A stretch of 64,000 bases of DNA, taken from positions 310,001-374,000 of the forward strand of contig JAXLYP010000003.1 of the NCBI GenBank assembly GCA_046351395.1, written 5' to 3'. The notes below the pieces were generated by a model that saw only the letters and a list, made by a program, of their open reading frames with translations, did no database searches and was not told the origin of the DNA. The position numbers were made by a program, and so were the translations under genes. Origin of the DNA: CAYYKK01 sp046351395 (GTDB lineage: Bacteria > Myxococcota_A > Polyangia > Polyangiales > Polyangiaceae). This document shows positions 34,631 through 43,447 of the stretch, one piece after another. Position 1 is the first letter of the stretch. Each line of letters starts with the position of its first letter.

Positions 34631-37303
34631 TTACTGTGCCTCCACGCCACTCAGGTCCGGAAACTCGATCTTCGCGTCCTCGTCGATGAGGACCTCGGCC
34701 TTCCCGTGCCCGTCGAGCACACCCGATTCGATGGTCCCGTCGCTTAGTACGACTCTGAATCGCTCGTGGCCCAGGTCCTTGCCATCCGCATCGACGAGAT
34801 GGATCTTCGTCGGCTCCGGGCTCGAGACATCGATCGTGACGCTTGCCTGCTCCGGAGAATTCAGCAGGACCTGGGCTCCATCGAGCGTCGCCTCCGAGCT
34901 CAACCCGAGGGACGCTCCGGAAGACTTCAAGACGATCTTGTCGTCCGACACGACCTCGAGTGCGCTCTTCACCTTGAACTTTGCGTAGCCGTCGTCGAGC
35001 TTCATCTTCGCGTCCTTGCCCGCGATCGAGACCTTGCCCGAAACGATCTCGATGTCTCCGTCCTTGATGCGGATAGAGCTACCGCCGACCCGGAGCATGA
35101 TCTCCGTCCTCGAAGAAATGTCCAGGAGCCCGGTGGCGCTGACGGACAAGGGCCCTTCGACGTGCAACGTCGCCCCCCGTCCGGCCTCCGTCGTGCCCAC
35201 GATCGCCGCGGCCGCGCCCCGGATCCGAGTCGTGTGATCGGCCTCGAATCTCTGCTCCGTGTCCCCGCCGACCACGAGCGTGTCGTGCGCTCCGACGTCG
35301 GTGCGACGTGCCCTCTGCACGACCTGTTCGAGGTTGCCCTGGACATCGAGGTGCCGTGAACCCGAGACGTGGTGGCGATCGTCGCCGCGTACCTCGGTCA
35401 AGAGATCCCCCGACACCCGCACGTTCCGGCGGCCTCCGACGGCGAGGCTCTGGTCACGGGCAACCTGCCGCACGTCGTCGTTGCCCACCCGCGCGGTGCG
35501 GTTGTTCTCGACGACCGCCTCGAAGTCCTTCTCGGCCCGGATGAAGACGCGCTCGCTGCCGGCGCTGTCGTCGAACGAGAGCTCGTTGTGACCTTCGCTG
35601 TTCGGCGTCGACTTCGTCCTCCAGCCGCTCGTCGCCTTGCCTTGTGGCAAGGCGAACGTTGGCGGTGTGATCCCGTTGTAGACGCAGCCAAGGACCATCG
35701 GCTTGTCTGGATCCCCACCGTCGAAGGTGACGACGACCTCCATGCCGACGCGCGGGATGAACTGCGTCCCCCAACCGGGACCCGCCATCGACTGCATCAC
35801 GCGCAGCCAGCAGCTCGCCTGATTGCGCTGCTCCCGGCGATCCCAGAAGAACGCGACCCTGATCTCGCCGTGCTCGTTCACGTGGATCTCCTCGCCCTCC
35901 GGGCCGACGACGATTCCGGTCGTCGTGAGGTTGACGAAGCGGGGCGGCGGGGCGGCGGGTGTGTACAGCACGTCCTCCGGGACGCAGACGAAGCGCGTCG
36001 CGACGCGGCCCGCCTCGTGCGTGCCATACGATGAATGGAAGGCTTCGAGGTCCGCCTCGACGACGACGTATCCGCGGTTGAGCTCCTCGGCGTCGTGGCC
36101 CTCCAACGCCCAGCGGTGGCCCGCCTCGAGTCGAACGCTGTCCGCGCTGCCGCGCACGACGTCTCGGTCGCGGCGCTCTTGCTTCAGGATCCGATCCCCC
36201 TCCTCGTGCGCCCGCTCGGTCGACGCGAAGAGATCGCGCGACGCGTGGCGATAGACCTCGAGGTCTCGCCGCTCCAGCAGTCCCTCCGTGAGCTGATCGG
36301 CGGCGGCGCGCAGCGGCTCGAGCGAGCCGCTCGCGAGCGCGCGCACGTCCATGGTCGGTGGGCGCCGCGCGAAGGCTTGATCGAGGCTCTCGAGGATGTG
36401 CAGCGGGCGCCGCGGGTCGAACTCGCGGTAGAGCCCCACCGTCGGTTCGACGACGAGCGTCCGCGTCACTTCGGTGACAGAGTCTTCGTCGGTCGAGGCG
36501 CCGCCTCTGCGATACGCTGGGAGGGACGGGCTCGGGACGCTCGCCCTCAGGCGGATCGGACCGAGCGCCCGTTCGACGGAGAGCGGGACGCCTCGCGCCG
36601 CGAGCTCGTCCTGGATTTGGCCCGTGCGAATGGGCGGGTAGCTCTCCTGGTCGGTGAAACACATCACTTCGCCGCCGAACTGTGAAATCCCGTCTTGCAC
36701 CTCGGCCGGTAGGGGAAGGAGGTTCGCGAGCTCCGTCATGGTGTCGAGCGCGCCATCGAGCGCTTGATCCACTCCAGGTGATGGCTGCTCGAAGTAGAAG
36801 AGCAGCCCGTTCTCGGCAGCGAGGCGCGCAATGAAGGCGAAGTCGGTCTCTGCGAACTGCGTACAGTACTTGCGCTTCGGCAGCTCCTTCTCGAGCTGGA
36901 AACGCACGGGGACGTCGAGCGCCGTAGCGACCTCCGCGATCACGGTATCCACGCTCTCTTCTTGCCAAACCCGCGACCCGAATCGCTTCGTGAGGAGCCA
37001 CGCACGCGGAACCAGTCGGAGCGTGAACTGGTGCCAGACACCGTTCGGGTCGCGCGTCTCGTCGAGCCTCACGGCGGAGACGACGCCATGGATGGCGCGT
37101 CGCTGTCCGCGCGCGCTCAGCGCGACGCTCGCGCGTCTGCCGAGCACCACGCGCTCGAAGATCGCCGGCGGAACCGCCGTCGCGACGATCACCTCGAAGC
37201 CGTAGAGCGTCGATATCCCCTCGTGCCCGCGGACGGCGATCGGGCGTAGGCAGGGAGGGGGAACCAGCGCCGATCGGAACGCTATAGTCAGGTCGACACT
37301 CAT
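34631..37303 (-). CDS. vgrG: VgrG spike with TTR-like C-terminal extension
   Basis: An 890-residue VgrG/TssI, the trimeric needle tip of a type VI secretion system. The gp27-like base fills about residues 1-330, and the gp5 OB-fold about 440-540 (VNEHGEIRVAFFWDRR, then GWGTQFIPRVGMEVVVTF and VLGCVYNG). A beta-helix/DUF2345-like stretch follows (about 560-810, with repeated short strands). The last ~70 residues form a TTR-like domain (TKIHLVDADGKDLGHERF, then IESGVLDGHG), a known type of effector adaptor. The start at ATG 37303 lies 69 bp from the divergent TTR-protein and metzincin genes, which probably encode its cargo. No tssBC, tssM or clpV gene is in the window, so the spike must use an apparatus encoded elsewhere. 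Confidence 0.93.
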   Translation of the reverse strand: MSVDLTIAFRSALVPPPCLRPIAVRGHEGISTLYGFEVIVATAVPPAIFERVVLGRRASVALSARGQRRAIHGVVSAVRLDETRDPNGVWHQFTLRLVPRAWLLTKRFGSRVWQEESVDTVIAEVATALDVPVRFQLEKELPKRKYCTQFAETDFAFIARLAAENGLLFYFEQPSPGVDQALDGALDTMTELANLLPLPAEVQDGISQFGGEVMCFTDQESYPPIRTGQIQDELAARGVPLSVERALGPIRLRASVPSPSLPAYRRGGASTDEDSVTEVTRTLVVEPTVGLYREFDPRRPLHILESLDQAFARRPPTMDVRALASGSLEPLRAAADQLTEGLLERRDLEVYRHASRDLFASTERAHEEGDRILKQERRDRDVVRGSADSVRLEAGHRWALEGHDAEELNRGYVVVEADLEAFHSSYGTHEAGRVATRFVCVPEDVLYTPAAPPPRFVNLTTTGIVVGPEGEEIHVNEHGEIRVAFFWDRREQRNQASCWLRVMQSMAGPGWGTQFIPRVGMEVVVTFDGGDPDKPMVLGCVYNGITPPTFALPQGKATSGWRTKSTPNSEGHNELSFDDSAGSERVFIRAEKDFEAVVENNRTARVGNDDVRQVARDQSLAVGGRRNVRVSGDLLTEVRGDDRHHVSGSRHLDVQGNLEQVVQRARRTDVGAHDTLVVGGDTEQRFEADHTTRIRGAAAAIVGTTEAGRGATLHVEGPLSVSATGLLDISSRTEIMLRVGGSSIRIKDGDIEIVSGKVSIAGKDAKMKLDDGYAKFKVKSALEVVSDDKIVLKSSGASLGLSSEATLDGAQVLLNSPEQASVTIDVSSPEPTKIHLVDADGKDLGHERFRVVLSDGTIESGVLDGHGKAEVLIDEDAKIEFPDLSGVEAQ

Positions 37304-37372
37304 GGCGTGGCCGGAGCATACACACGGACGGCCCCGTGGACGGAGCGCCGAATTTCAGATACCCCGGAAAGG

Positions 37373-37777
37373 ATGCCTCGCTCGCTCCCCACGATCTACG
37401 TCGCGCGCGGGCGCGCCGACCACACGCCGTTCAACGTCGTCGCGTTCGGTGGTCCGTGGGTCTACGTACAGGTCTTTACCCACGGCTACGACATCGTCGC
37501 GAATGGTAGCTATTCGCTGCGCGGGCTGACGAGCGGCCACTCCGTGTCCGGCACGACGGACGAGTTGGGGCTGGTTTACGAGGATCGACTCCCCTCGGAC
37601 GAATACGAGCTCACCGTTCAGGGCGCGACGGAGAGAGTTCCGCTGTACACCGACGAGATGCGTCAAGAGGTCATCCAGCCGTGGGCGCTCCGGATGAGGG
37701 CGATCTCCGCCCGCGAGGGTGCTGAGGGGGGCGACGACCCACCGGAGGGCGGAGAAGACGATGGAGATGCTCGCTGA
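37373..37777 (+). CDS. TTR-like small protein (effector adaptor candidate)
   Basis: A 134-residue protein with one beta-sandwich domain (PFNVVAFGGPWVYVQVF, then GTTDELGLVYEDRLPSDEYE) in which the GTTDELG turn resembles TTR/CarboxypepD_reg repeats, followed by an acidic Gly/Glu/Asp tail. The ATG at 37373 follows GGAAAGG; an earlier start at 37307 would add a basic leader. The metzincin gene starts 12 bp downstream. Small TTR-like proteins next to vgrG commonly link an effector to the spike, so it may tether the protease to the VgrG encoded opposite. Function is inferred from domain type and position. Confidence 0.72.
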   Translation: MPRSLPTIYVARGRADHTPFNVVAFGGPWVYVQVFTHGYDIVANGSYSLRGLTSGHSVSGTTDELGLVYEDRLPSDEYELTVQGATERVPLYTDEMRQEVIQPWALRMRAISAREGAEGGDDPPEGGEDDGDAR

Positions 37778-37789
37778 GGAGGATCCACG

Positions 37790-39787
37790 ATGGCGATGAC
37801 GATCGTGTTCCAGGTGCCGCAGATGGGGGACTCACGCACGCTGCATCTCGCGCCCGGCGTATGTGGGATCGGGCTCGTCGCGACGGGCTCGTTCCCAGAG
37901 ACGAGCTCTCCGATTCAGGGGGAGGACGTCGCGGGAATCGAGATCGTCGAGGCGACCGGGACTGGTCCCGGAGCGAGTGGCGAGGTGCAAGGCAACCGGC
38001 CCATCGCCACGTTCTACGGTGTGTGGCGCCAACTGCCTCCGCCGGCGCCGGCCCGCGGCCGCACGAGCTCGAACTGGGACTTTCGCTTCGTCATGATCAA
38101 ATACGAGCGACCGCCCCTCAACGCGCCCGCCGATCGAGACCCCAGCTTCCGGGGCCTGGCACCGGGCACGCGCGTCTCACTCAGTCTGTCGGACGAGGAC
38201 GCACCGAGCCATCGGCTGAGCGGGTTCGTCCCGGAGGTCGTGCCACCCTCGGGCGTGGACTTCATCGTCCTCTACATGAAGGTCGACGAGCATTCACCGG
38301 ACGTCATCCGGCGGTTCCCGATCCCGTTCCCCTTCTTCATCGACGATCGCGAGGGTGACAACCTCGAGCTCGTCGCGATCGCGTCCAAGCAGGATGGAAC
38401 CAACTGGACCGAGGTCGGGCGGTCGCAGATCCTCCACTTGCCCTGCAGGCGGAACAACCAGACCGTCACGACGACGACGAGCGGGGACTCGGACACCTAC
38501 ACCGACGATCTCGTCGGCATCACCGTCCTCCACCACCGCCGCTTCCTCGTCCAGGCCGCGGTCCGCCAGGGACACACGTGGCCCACCGAGATGCACTACA
38601 CACCGCTCGAGCCGGGGCCAGACATCCAGACCTTCTCCCCGACCGCGCCGCCCCAGATCCAGATCGTCCTCTCCGATCAGCTGTTCGCGGGAAGGAGCAG
38701 CGTCGATGCCGCCTTCGTCGCTCCCGGGACAGCCGCGTGTTTGGACCTGGTGAGCACCCGCCTTCGGGACGCGGGGTTCGCCGTGGACGTGCAGCTTCGG
38801 AGCGCGCTACAGGCGACGAACCCGCTCGTCGCGCAGTTCGACGCGCTTCCGAGCGACGGGGTCACGGACGATCACGCTGTCGAGGTCCCTTACTTCACCT
38901 TCTTCTTCCGCGCAGCGGACAGCCTCGCATCGATCGGACTGGCGGAGGGCTTCGCGACGAACACCACGTTCGATCGGGACGTCAGGGTCGACGTTCGCAC
39001 GCCAGGTCGCCCCCGCGTGAGCCACGAGACCCGTGGCTATCGGGTCATCACGAGCTGGCCGATCGGCTCAGGGACGAAGCGGCTCACCGCGCCGATCCGT
39101 ATCCGCCGCGGCTGGTTCACGGGGATGGCCCACGAGAGCGGAGCAGAGCGCGCCGGCAAGGTCCTGGGGGCCGTCGTGCTCCACGAAGTGGCACATTCGT
39201 TCGGCATGATGCACGAGTGCATCGTCCGTTCGCCGGCAAGCCCGTCGGCGGCGAGCGGAGAGTCGCTGCGCGAGAGGGACGCGGCGCCCATCGACTCGGT
39301 GATGTGCTCCGCGACGGACGGAGCTCCCGTCAACGTCGAGCCGTACTACTCGAATCAGGCGAAGCGGATCTGGCAAGCGTGCTTCGGGATCCAACCCACC
39401 TATCGGCGTGCCGACTTCACGTCGCCAAGCCAAGTTCCCTCGTGGAACTCGCTGCCCACAGGTACCGACCGCGCGTCGACGCGGGTCAACCTCGCAGCCG
39501 GAGAGGTCGAGACGTGGCGCCACGACTTCGCCATGTGGACCCAGTACCCTGCGAACTTTCCCGGGCGTGCGAACTGGCTCCGAGCGCATGCGAACCCGCC
39601 CGAGCCGCGCTTCGCGACGGACGTGCAGAACCCGCCCTCGGTGGACTGGCGGACGAATTGGCGCGAAGTTTCGTGGCATGACCGCGACCGCCTCATCCAC
39701 GGGATTCGCACCATGAATCGGTCGATTTCGTACACCGATCGGATACGGAATCCGTTCCTCCGTTGGGACAGTCCTTACGACGGTTGA
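37790..39787 (+). CDS. Metzincin-type zinc metalloprotease effector
   Basis: A 665-residue protein whose zinc site is the full metzincin signature HEVAHSFGMMH: His465, Glu466, His469 and His475 with the conserved Gly472. A probable Met-turn (DSVMCSAT, Met505) lies 30 residues on. The first ~350 residues are beta-rich (several jelly-roll-like stretches such as VSLSLSDEDAPS) and may be for docking. No signal peptide is present, fitting delivery by VgrG instead of Sec. Metzincins hydrolyse proteins; the target is unknown. It is in an operon with the TTR-like gene (12 bp gap) and divergent from vgrG. No candidate immunity gene follows; the DNA downstream is a mosaic of gene fragments. Confidence 0.85.
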   Translation: MAMTIVFQVPQMGDSRTLHLAPGVCGIGLVATGSFPETSSPIQGEDVAGIEIVEATGTGPGASGEVQGNRPIATFYGVWRQLPPPAPARGRTSSNWDFRFVMIKYERPPLNAPADRDPSFRGLAPGTRVSLSLSDEDAPSHRLSGFVPEVVPPSGVDFIVLYMKVDEHSPDVIRRFPIPFPFFIDDREGDNLELVAIASKQDGTNWTEVGRSQILHLPCRRNNQTVTTTTSGDSDTYTDDLVGITVLHHRRFLVQAAVRQGHTWPTEMHYTPLEPGPDIQTFSPTAPPQIQIVLSDQLFAGRSSVDAAFVAPGTAACLDLVSTRLRDAGFAVDVQLRSALQATNPLVAQFDALPSDGVTDDHAVEVPYFTFFFRAADSLASIGLAEGFATNTTFDRDVRVDVRTPGRPRVSHETRGYRVITSWPIGSGTKRLTAPIRIRRGWFTGMAHESGAERAGKVLGAVVLHEVAHSFGMMHECIVRSPASPSAASGESLRERDAAPIDSVMCSATDGAPVNVEPYYSNQAKRIWQACFGIQPTYRRADFTSPSQVPSWNSLPTGTDRASTRVNLAAGEVETWRHDFAMWTQYPANFPGRANWLRAHANPPEPRFATDVQNPPSVDWRTNWREVSWHDRDRLIHGIRTMNRSISYTDRIRNPFLRWDSPYDG

Positions 39788-39875
39788 GGCGCACCGCGCG
39801 CTCCGAGAGACGGCAGCGCTGCGCTTCGCTCGATGCAACAGTGCGCCGAATGAATCCAGCCTGTCTGTCCTTTCC

Positions 39876-39935
39876 GTGAAGCGCGTGGCCCGCCTCGGAG
39901 GAGCCATCGCAGTCGCACTCGTCGCGGCGGTCCGG
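39876..39935 (+). pseudogene. Truncated signal-peptide start
   Basis: A GTG at 39876 opens a reading KRVARLGGAIAVALVAAV, a typical signal peptide, but it ends abruptly at 39936 where the copied ATPase fragment begins. It is likely the remaining 5' end of a secreted-protein gene cut by the insertion. It has no good ribosome binding site, and a chance match is possible. Confidence 0.35.
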
Positions 39936-40250
39936 GAACGTCGGGGACGCGAGGAGCGCGTTGAGCGCGGCGGCGAGGTCCTTCCTCGCGCGCTTCGAGA
40001 GGAACGCGTCGACCCCGAGCGCGCCGATCGTGTCCATCGGCGGGGTGAGGACATCGGGCAGGAGCTCCGCGATGTCCGCCGATTGTCCGCTCACGAGGCG
40101 GCGCTCGGCGAGGACGGACAGAAGCACGTGCTCCCGGCTGCGCGCGGGATCCGCTTCCCTCCCAAGGAGCCGGAGGATCAGCGAGATCGCAGCGGACAAT
40201 GCGGCGCGCGCGCCCTCCGGATCCCTCCGGATCCTTGTCCCAGCGCGCCG
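39936..40250 (-). pseudogene. Duplicated fragment of HerA-like ATPase gene
   Basis: This stretch matches 7367-7671 with five base changes and one 10-bp tandem duplication (CTCCGGATCC repeated) near 40220. It carries the middle of the ATPase without Walker A or Walker B. Both ends are abrupt: it starts after a gap in the upstream coding sense and stops before the AraC gene. It cannot encode a working ATPase. Confidence 0.93.
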
Positions 40251-40280
40251 CGACAATCCGCGGTGCTAACGTTCCTCGCG

Positions 40281-41648
40281 ATGAACCGGGAGAGCGGCCC
40301 CCCCGAACGACGGCACCACGCGCTCTCGCGAGCGCCGCACCCCGCGCTCCAGCCGTTCGTGAAGCGCATCTGGGCGGGCGACGGGAGCGAGTCGCGCGTC
40401 GCCGGGCAGCGGGAGCACGTGCTGCCGACGGGGCTCATGCACCTCGCCGTGCGCTTCTCTCCCGAGCCGATCGCGCTCTTTCAGGGCGGCGAACGGCGTG
40501 AGTTCGGCCACGCGGTCGTCGGCGGGGCGCGCTCGGGGTTCATCGTGAAGGACGTGTCCGCGCCTTCGATCGCCGTCGGCGCGGAGCTCCACCCCGGCGC
40601 CGCGCTGCCGCTCTTCGGCGCCCCGGCCGACGAGTTCGCCGAGCGCCACACCGCGCTCGAAGACGTCTGGGGTGCCGAGGCGTGTCGCCTGCGCGATCGG
40701 CTCGGCGCGGAGTCATCGCTCGAGCGCCGCCTCGAGGCGTTCGAGGCGTTCTTGCTCACGCGCCTCCCACGCGTGCGCGGCGTCCACCCCGCCATCGCCG
40801 ACGCGATCACGAGCATCGCGGATCGGCCGATCGCGTCGAGCGTGGAGCGGAGTGGGTACAGCCACCGCGCGTTCATCGAGCTCTTCCGTCGCGCGGTCGG
40901 GCTCCCGCCCAAGGTGTTCGCCCGCGTCATCCGCTTTCAGCGCGTCGCCCAGCGCATCGCCCGCGGCGAGAGCGTCTCCCTGGCGGACGCTGCGGCCGAG
41001 GCGGGCTACGCCGATCAGGCGCACCTCTCCCGCGACTTCGCGGCGTTCGCTGGCGTCTCGCCCGCGGCTTACCGCGCGATGGCCCTCGCCGAGCCCAACC
41101 ATGTCCCGCTCGACCCCGCGTCGAGCGGGCTGGATCTGCGAGCGGTCAATTTCGTCCAAGACCGCGTAGCCCCCGCGGCCGCAGGCTCGCGCGAGAGGAC
41201 ACCCATGAAGATCCACGAAGCGTTCACCTACCTGCGCGTGAACGACGCGCGCGCCGCCATCGACTTCTACCGGGAGGCGTTCGGCGCGACCGAGAAGTTC
41301 CGCCTCACCGAGCCGGGCGGGCGCGTCGGGCACGCAGAGCTCGACTTCGGTGGGACGACCATCATGCTGTCCGACGAGTTCCCCGAGGCGGGGATCCTCG
41401 GCCCCGTCACGCTCGGAGGGACATCGTTTTCCGTCCACTTGCATGTCGACGACGCCGACGCCGCGGTCGCGCGCGCCGTCGCGGCGGGTGCGACCGTCGT
41501 GCGTCCTCTCCGCGACCAATTCTACGGGGAGCGGAGCGGCGCGGTCCGCGATCCGTTCGGCCACGACTGGTTGATTGGACACGAGCTCGAGAAGGTCACC
41601 CCGGACGAAATGCAGCGCCGATACGAGCTGCTCGTGGGGCAGCGGTGA
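40281..41648 (+). CDS. AraC-type regulator fused to VOC domain
   Basis: A 455-residue open frame joining two usually separate proteins. Residues 1-300 are an AraC-family regulator with an N-terminal ligand/sensor part and a C-terminal double HTH (RPIASSVERSGYSHRAFIEL, then ADAAAEAGYADQAHLSRDF). It ends with NHVPLDP and VNFVQDR, the usual end of such regulators. From residue 309 a VOC (glyoxalase/PhnB-like) domain begins (MKIHEAFTYLRVNDARAAID, then FGATEKFRLTEPGG). An ATG at 41205 with GAGAGGA about 8 bp upstream could start the VOC part alone. So it is either a real fusion or a lost stop codon with an internal start. The next VOC gene overlaps by 4 bases. Confidence 0.85.
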   Translation: MNRESGPPERRHHALSRAPHPALQPFVKRIWAGDGSESRVAGQREHVLPTGLMHLAVRFSPEPIALFQGGERREFGHAVVGGARSGFIVKDVSAPSIAVGAELHPGAALPLFGAPADEFAERHTALEDVWGAEACRLRDRLGAESSLERRLEAFEAFLLTRLPRVRGVHPAIADAITSIADRPIASSVERSGYSHRAFIELFRRAVGLPPKVFARVIRFQRVAQRIARGESVSLADAAAEAGYADQAHLSRDFAAFAGVSPAAYRAMALAEPNHVPLDPASSGLDLRAVNFVQDRVAPAAAGSRERTPMKIHEAFTYLRVNDARAAIDFYREAFGATEKFRLTEPGGRVGHAELDFGGTTIMLSDEFPEAGILGPVTLGGTSFSVHLHVDDADAAVARAVAAGATVVRPLRDQFYGERSGAVRDPFGHDWLIGHELEKVTPDEMQRRYELLVGQR

Positions 41649-42058
41649 AGGTCCGTGCGCAGCCGCTCATCGCCGTCGAGGACGTGATCCGGAGCAGCCA
41701 ATGGTATTCGACGCTGCTCGGCCTCAGGGCGACGTCCATCGAGCAGGCGAGCGACCACGCCGATCTCTACGATCGGCTCCTCGATGGCGGGGAGCTCGTC
41801 CTCCAACTCCACGCGTGGGACGCGGAGGACCACCCGAACCTCGTCGGTCCGAACCAGGGGCGCCGCGGGCACGGCGTCCTCCTGTGGTTCGAGGTGGATG
41901 ACGTCCACGCGGCCGCGGAGCGCGCCCGCGCCCTCGGCGCCGAGGTGATCGAGGACGTGCACGTCAACCCGCGGCCCGCCCACTGGGAGCTCTGGCTCCG
42001 CGACCCGGACGGGTACGTCGTCGTCCTCGCGAGCCGCGACGGATCGGCCCCCGGCTGA
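41645..42058 (+). CDS. VOC family protein (glyoxalase/bleomycin resistance-like)
   Basis: A 137-residue single-domain VOC protein starting with GTG at 41645, overlapping the previous stop (GTGA). It has the family pattern IAVEDVIRSSQWYSTLLGL at the start and HWELWLRDPDGYVVVLAS at the end, with likely metal ligands His and Glu in the paired beta-alpha-beta modules (LVLQLHAWDAE, HWELWLRDPDGY). VOC proteins isomerise, cleave or sequester small molecules; no substrate can be read from the sequence. Translational coupling with the AraC-VOC gene suggests a shared function. Confidence 0.85.
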   Translation: MKVRAQPLIAVEDVIRSSQWYSTLLGLRATSIEQASDHADLYDRLLDGGELVLQLHAWDAEDHPNLVGPNQGRRGHGVLLWFEVDDVHAAAERARALGAEVIEDVHVNPRPAHWELWLRDPDGYVVVLASRDGSAPG

Positions 42059-42109
42059 ACCGACCACGCCAGGCCCCCCATCGCCCGCGATGCATGAGAG
42101 ACTCGGCGC

Positions 42110-42547
42110 ATGAGCTTCGTGATCCACGGCGGGCGCAACGATCCGACGCTCGAGTACGACGTCACGGACGCGGCGTCGGGGGCGCCCGCGCGTGTCACCA
42201 TCCTCACGGGGACTCTCGCGATCGTCTTCCAGCGAAAGGGCTTCATCGAGGTCCACAGCAAGGCGGACGCCGCACACACCGAGCGGCTCGGGACCTTCGT
42301 CGTCGGGATGAACCCGCTGCCACCCGGACCCGAGCCGGTCGTCGTCGCCGAGATGTTTCTCTCCCAGGTCGCCGTCTACGACGGGGACCTCAAGGGGACG
42401 TTCTTGCACGGCGTCGGCGAGGTCGCGGCGCAGGTGATGCCCGATCCGCAGCGCGGCGGGCAACGCTTCGTCTACCTGTCGTTCACGTGCGTCGGCAAAG
42501 AGACGATGGCGCTTCGCTACCGGATCACCGTCTATCGGGCCCGCTGA
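42110..42547 (+). CDS. Hypothetical beta-rich protein
   Basis: A 145-residue protein beginning MSFVIHGGRNDPTLEYDVTD and made mainly of beta-strands (VTILTGTLAIVFQRKGFIEV, then RFVYLSFTCVGKETMALRYR). The ATG at 42110 is the first start; it has no strong Shine-Dalgarno sequence. There is no signal peptide, membrane span or recognised family. It is 51 bp after the VOC gene on the same strand. Confidence 0.65.
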   Translation: MSFVIHGGRNDPTLEYDVTDAASGAPARVTILTGTLAIVFQRKGFIEVHSKADAAHTERLGTFVVGMNPLPPGPEPVVVAEMFLSQVAVYDGDLKGTFLHGVGEVAAQVMPDPQRGGQRFVYLSFTCVGKETMALRYRITVYRAR

Positions 42548-42649
42548 CGCACCCGCCAATCGCCGGCGACGGAATGTCACGGAGACGTGACTGTCGCGCG
42601 GCGTGGCGCTCCACAATCATCGAGCGTCATCTTCTTTCACCGTGAGAGA

Positions 42650-42735
42650 ACACGGGACGGTGGGAAGACGGGAGTTCGGAGAGCCAAACGAGCGCACGCG
42701 CTTCTCCTGCCCTCCGGTCTTCCCGTGGCTCTCCG
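42650..42735. repeat. Imperfect inverted repeat with GGAAGAC core
   Basis: The left part GTGGGAAGACGGGAG (42660) and the right part CCGGTCTTCCCGTGG (42713) form an imperfect dyad in a gene gap of about 246 bp. The right arm, read on the minus strand (GGAGAGCCACGGGAAGACC), closely matches sequence at 56033-56060 and the right arm at 56108-56130, so this looks like a member of a dispersed intergenic repeat family. Confidence 0.6.
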
Positions 42736-42793
42736 CTGAATTTTCTCCCGGACGGATTCGGAACCGCCTTCGCCGCTTTGGTGGCGCGAAGGC

Positions 42794-43306
42794 TCAGAGT
42801 GGCTTCGCGCGAACGAAGTGCCAGCGCGTCCGCTCGACCGCGCCGTCGGGCCCGCGATAGTCCTCGACCCGATCGAAGCCCTCGGCGCCGAACTCGAGAT
42901 CGAGTTCGACGAGATGGGACTCCTCGGGATCGAGATCCGTGATGTCCGCCTCGGCGAACCGGAGCGCGTCGGGTTCGACCGCGACGGCGCGGAGGCGCGG
43001 CTGGTTGCCCTGTGCGCAATAGTGGGTCGCGACGAGGCCGCCGTGGTCGGGATGAAAGAGCGTCATCGTCGCGCGCGTCGGCCCACCGAACGTCTCGGCG
43101 AGCGCGCTGCCGCCCGCGATCGGGGCGTACGTCACGTCGACGGCGCCGCCTTCGCCCGTCGTCCCATGCCACACGCCGGCGAGACGATCGCGAAGCCGAG
43201 GCCACGCGTCGGGTGCTCTCGCCCAAATCGTCGAGGTGGCGTGCGGGGTGCACGCCGTGAGACCGACCGATCCAACGAGGAGGCCCACGAAGAGAAGGGA
43301 ACGCAT
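42794..43306 (-). CDS. Lipoprotein
   Basis: A 170-residue exported protein. The ATG at 43306 starts a lipoprotein signal (MRSLLFVGLLVGSVGLTACT), with GGGA upstream in AGAGAAGGGAACGC. An earlier start at 43429 would add an unlikely Arg-rich leader. The mature part is beta-rich (RLRDRLAGVWHGTTGEGGAV, ESHLVELDLEFGAEGFDRV), reminiscent of lipocalin-like or DUF1579-like periplasmic proteins, but I cannot confirm a family. It is convergent with the hypothetical gene at 42110-42547. Confidence 0.78.
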   Translation of the reverse strand: MRSLLFVGLLVGSVGLTACTPHATSTIWARAPDAWPRLRDRLAGVWHGTTGEGGAVDVTYAPIAGGSALAETFGGPTRATMTLFHPDHGGLVATHYCAQGNQPRLRAVAVEPDALRFAEADITDLDPEESHLVELDLEFGAEGFDRVEDYRGPDGAVERTRWHFVRAKPL

Positions 43307-43447
43307 GGCGGTCCTCAACCGTCCGGCCGGCCGATGATTCCTCGCGAGCTTCTCGGCTCGTTCGTCGAATGACTGCGAGCGCGCGTCGAGCCGCGGCTCC
43401 GTCGTATGGCGACCGAAGGATCGCAACATTGAGCCGGACGTTCCGAG

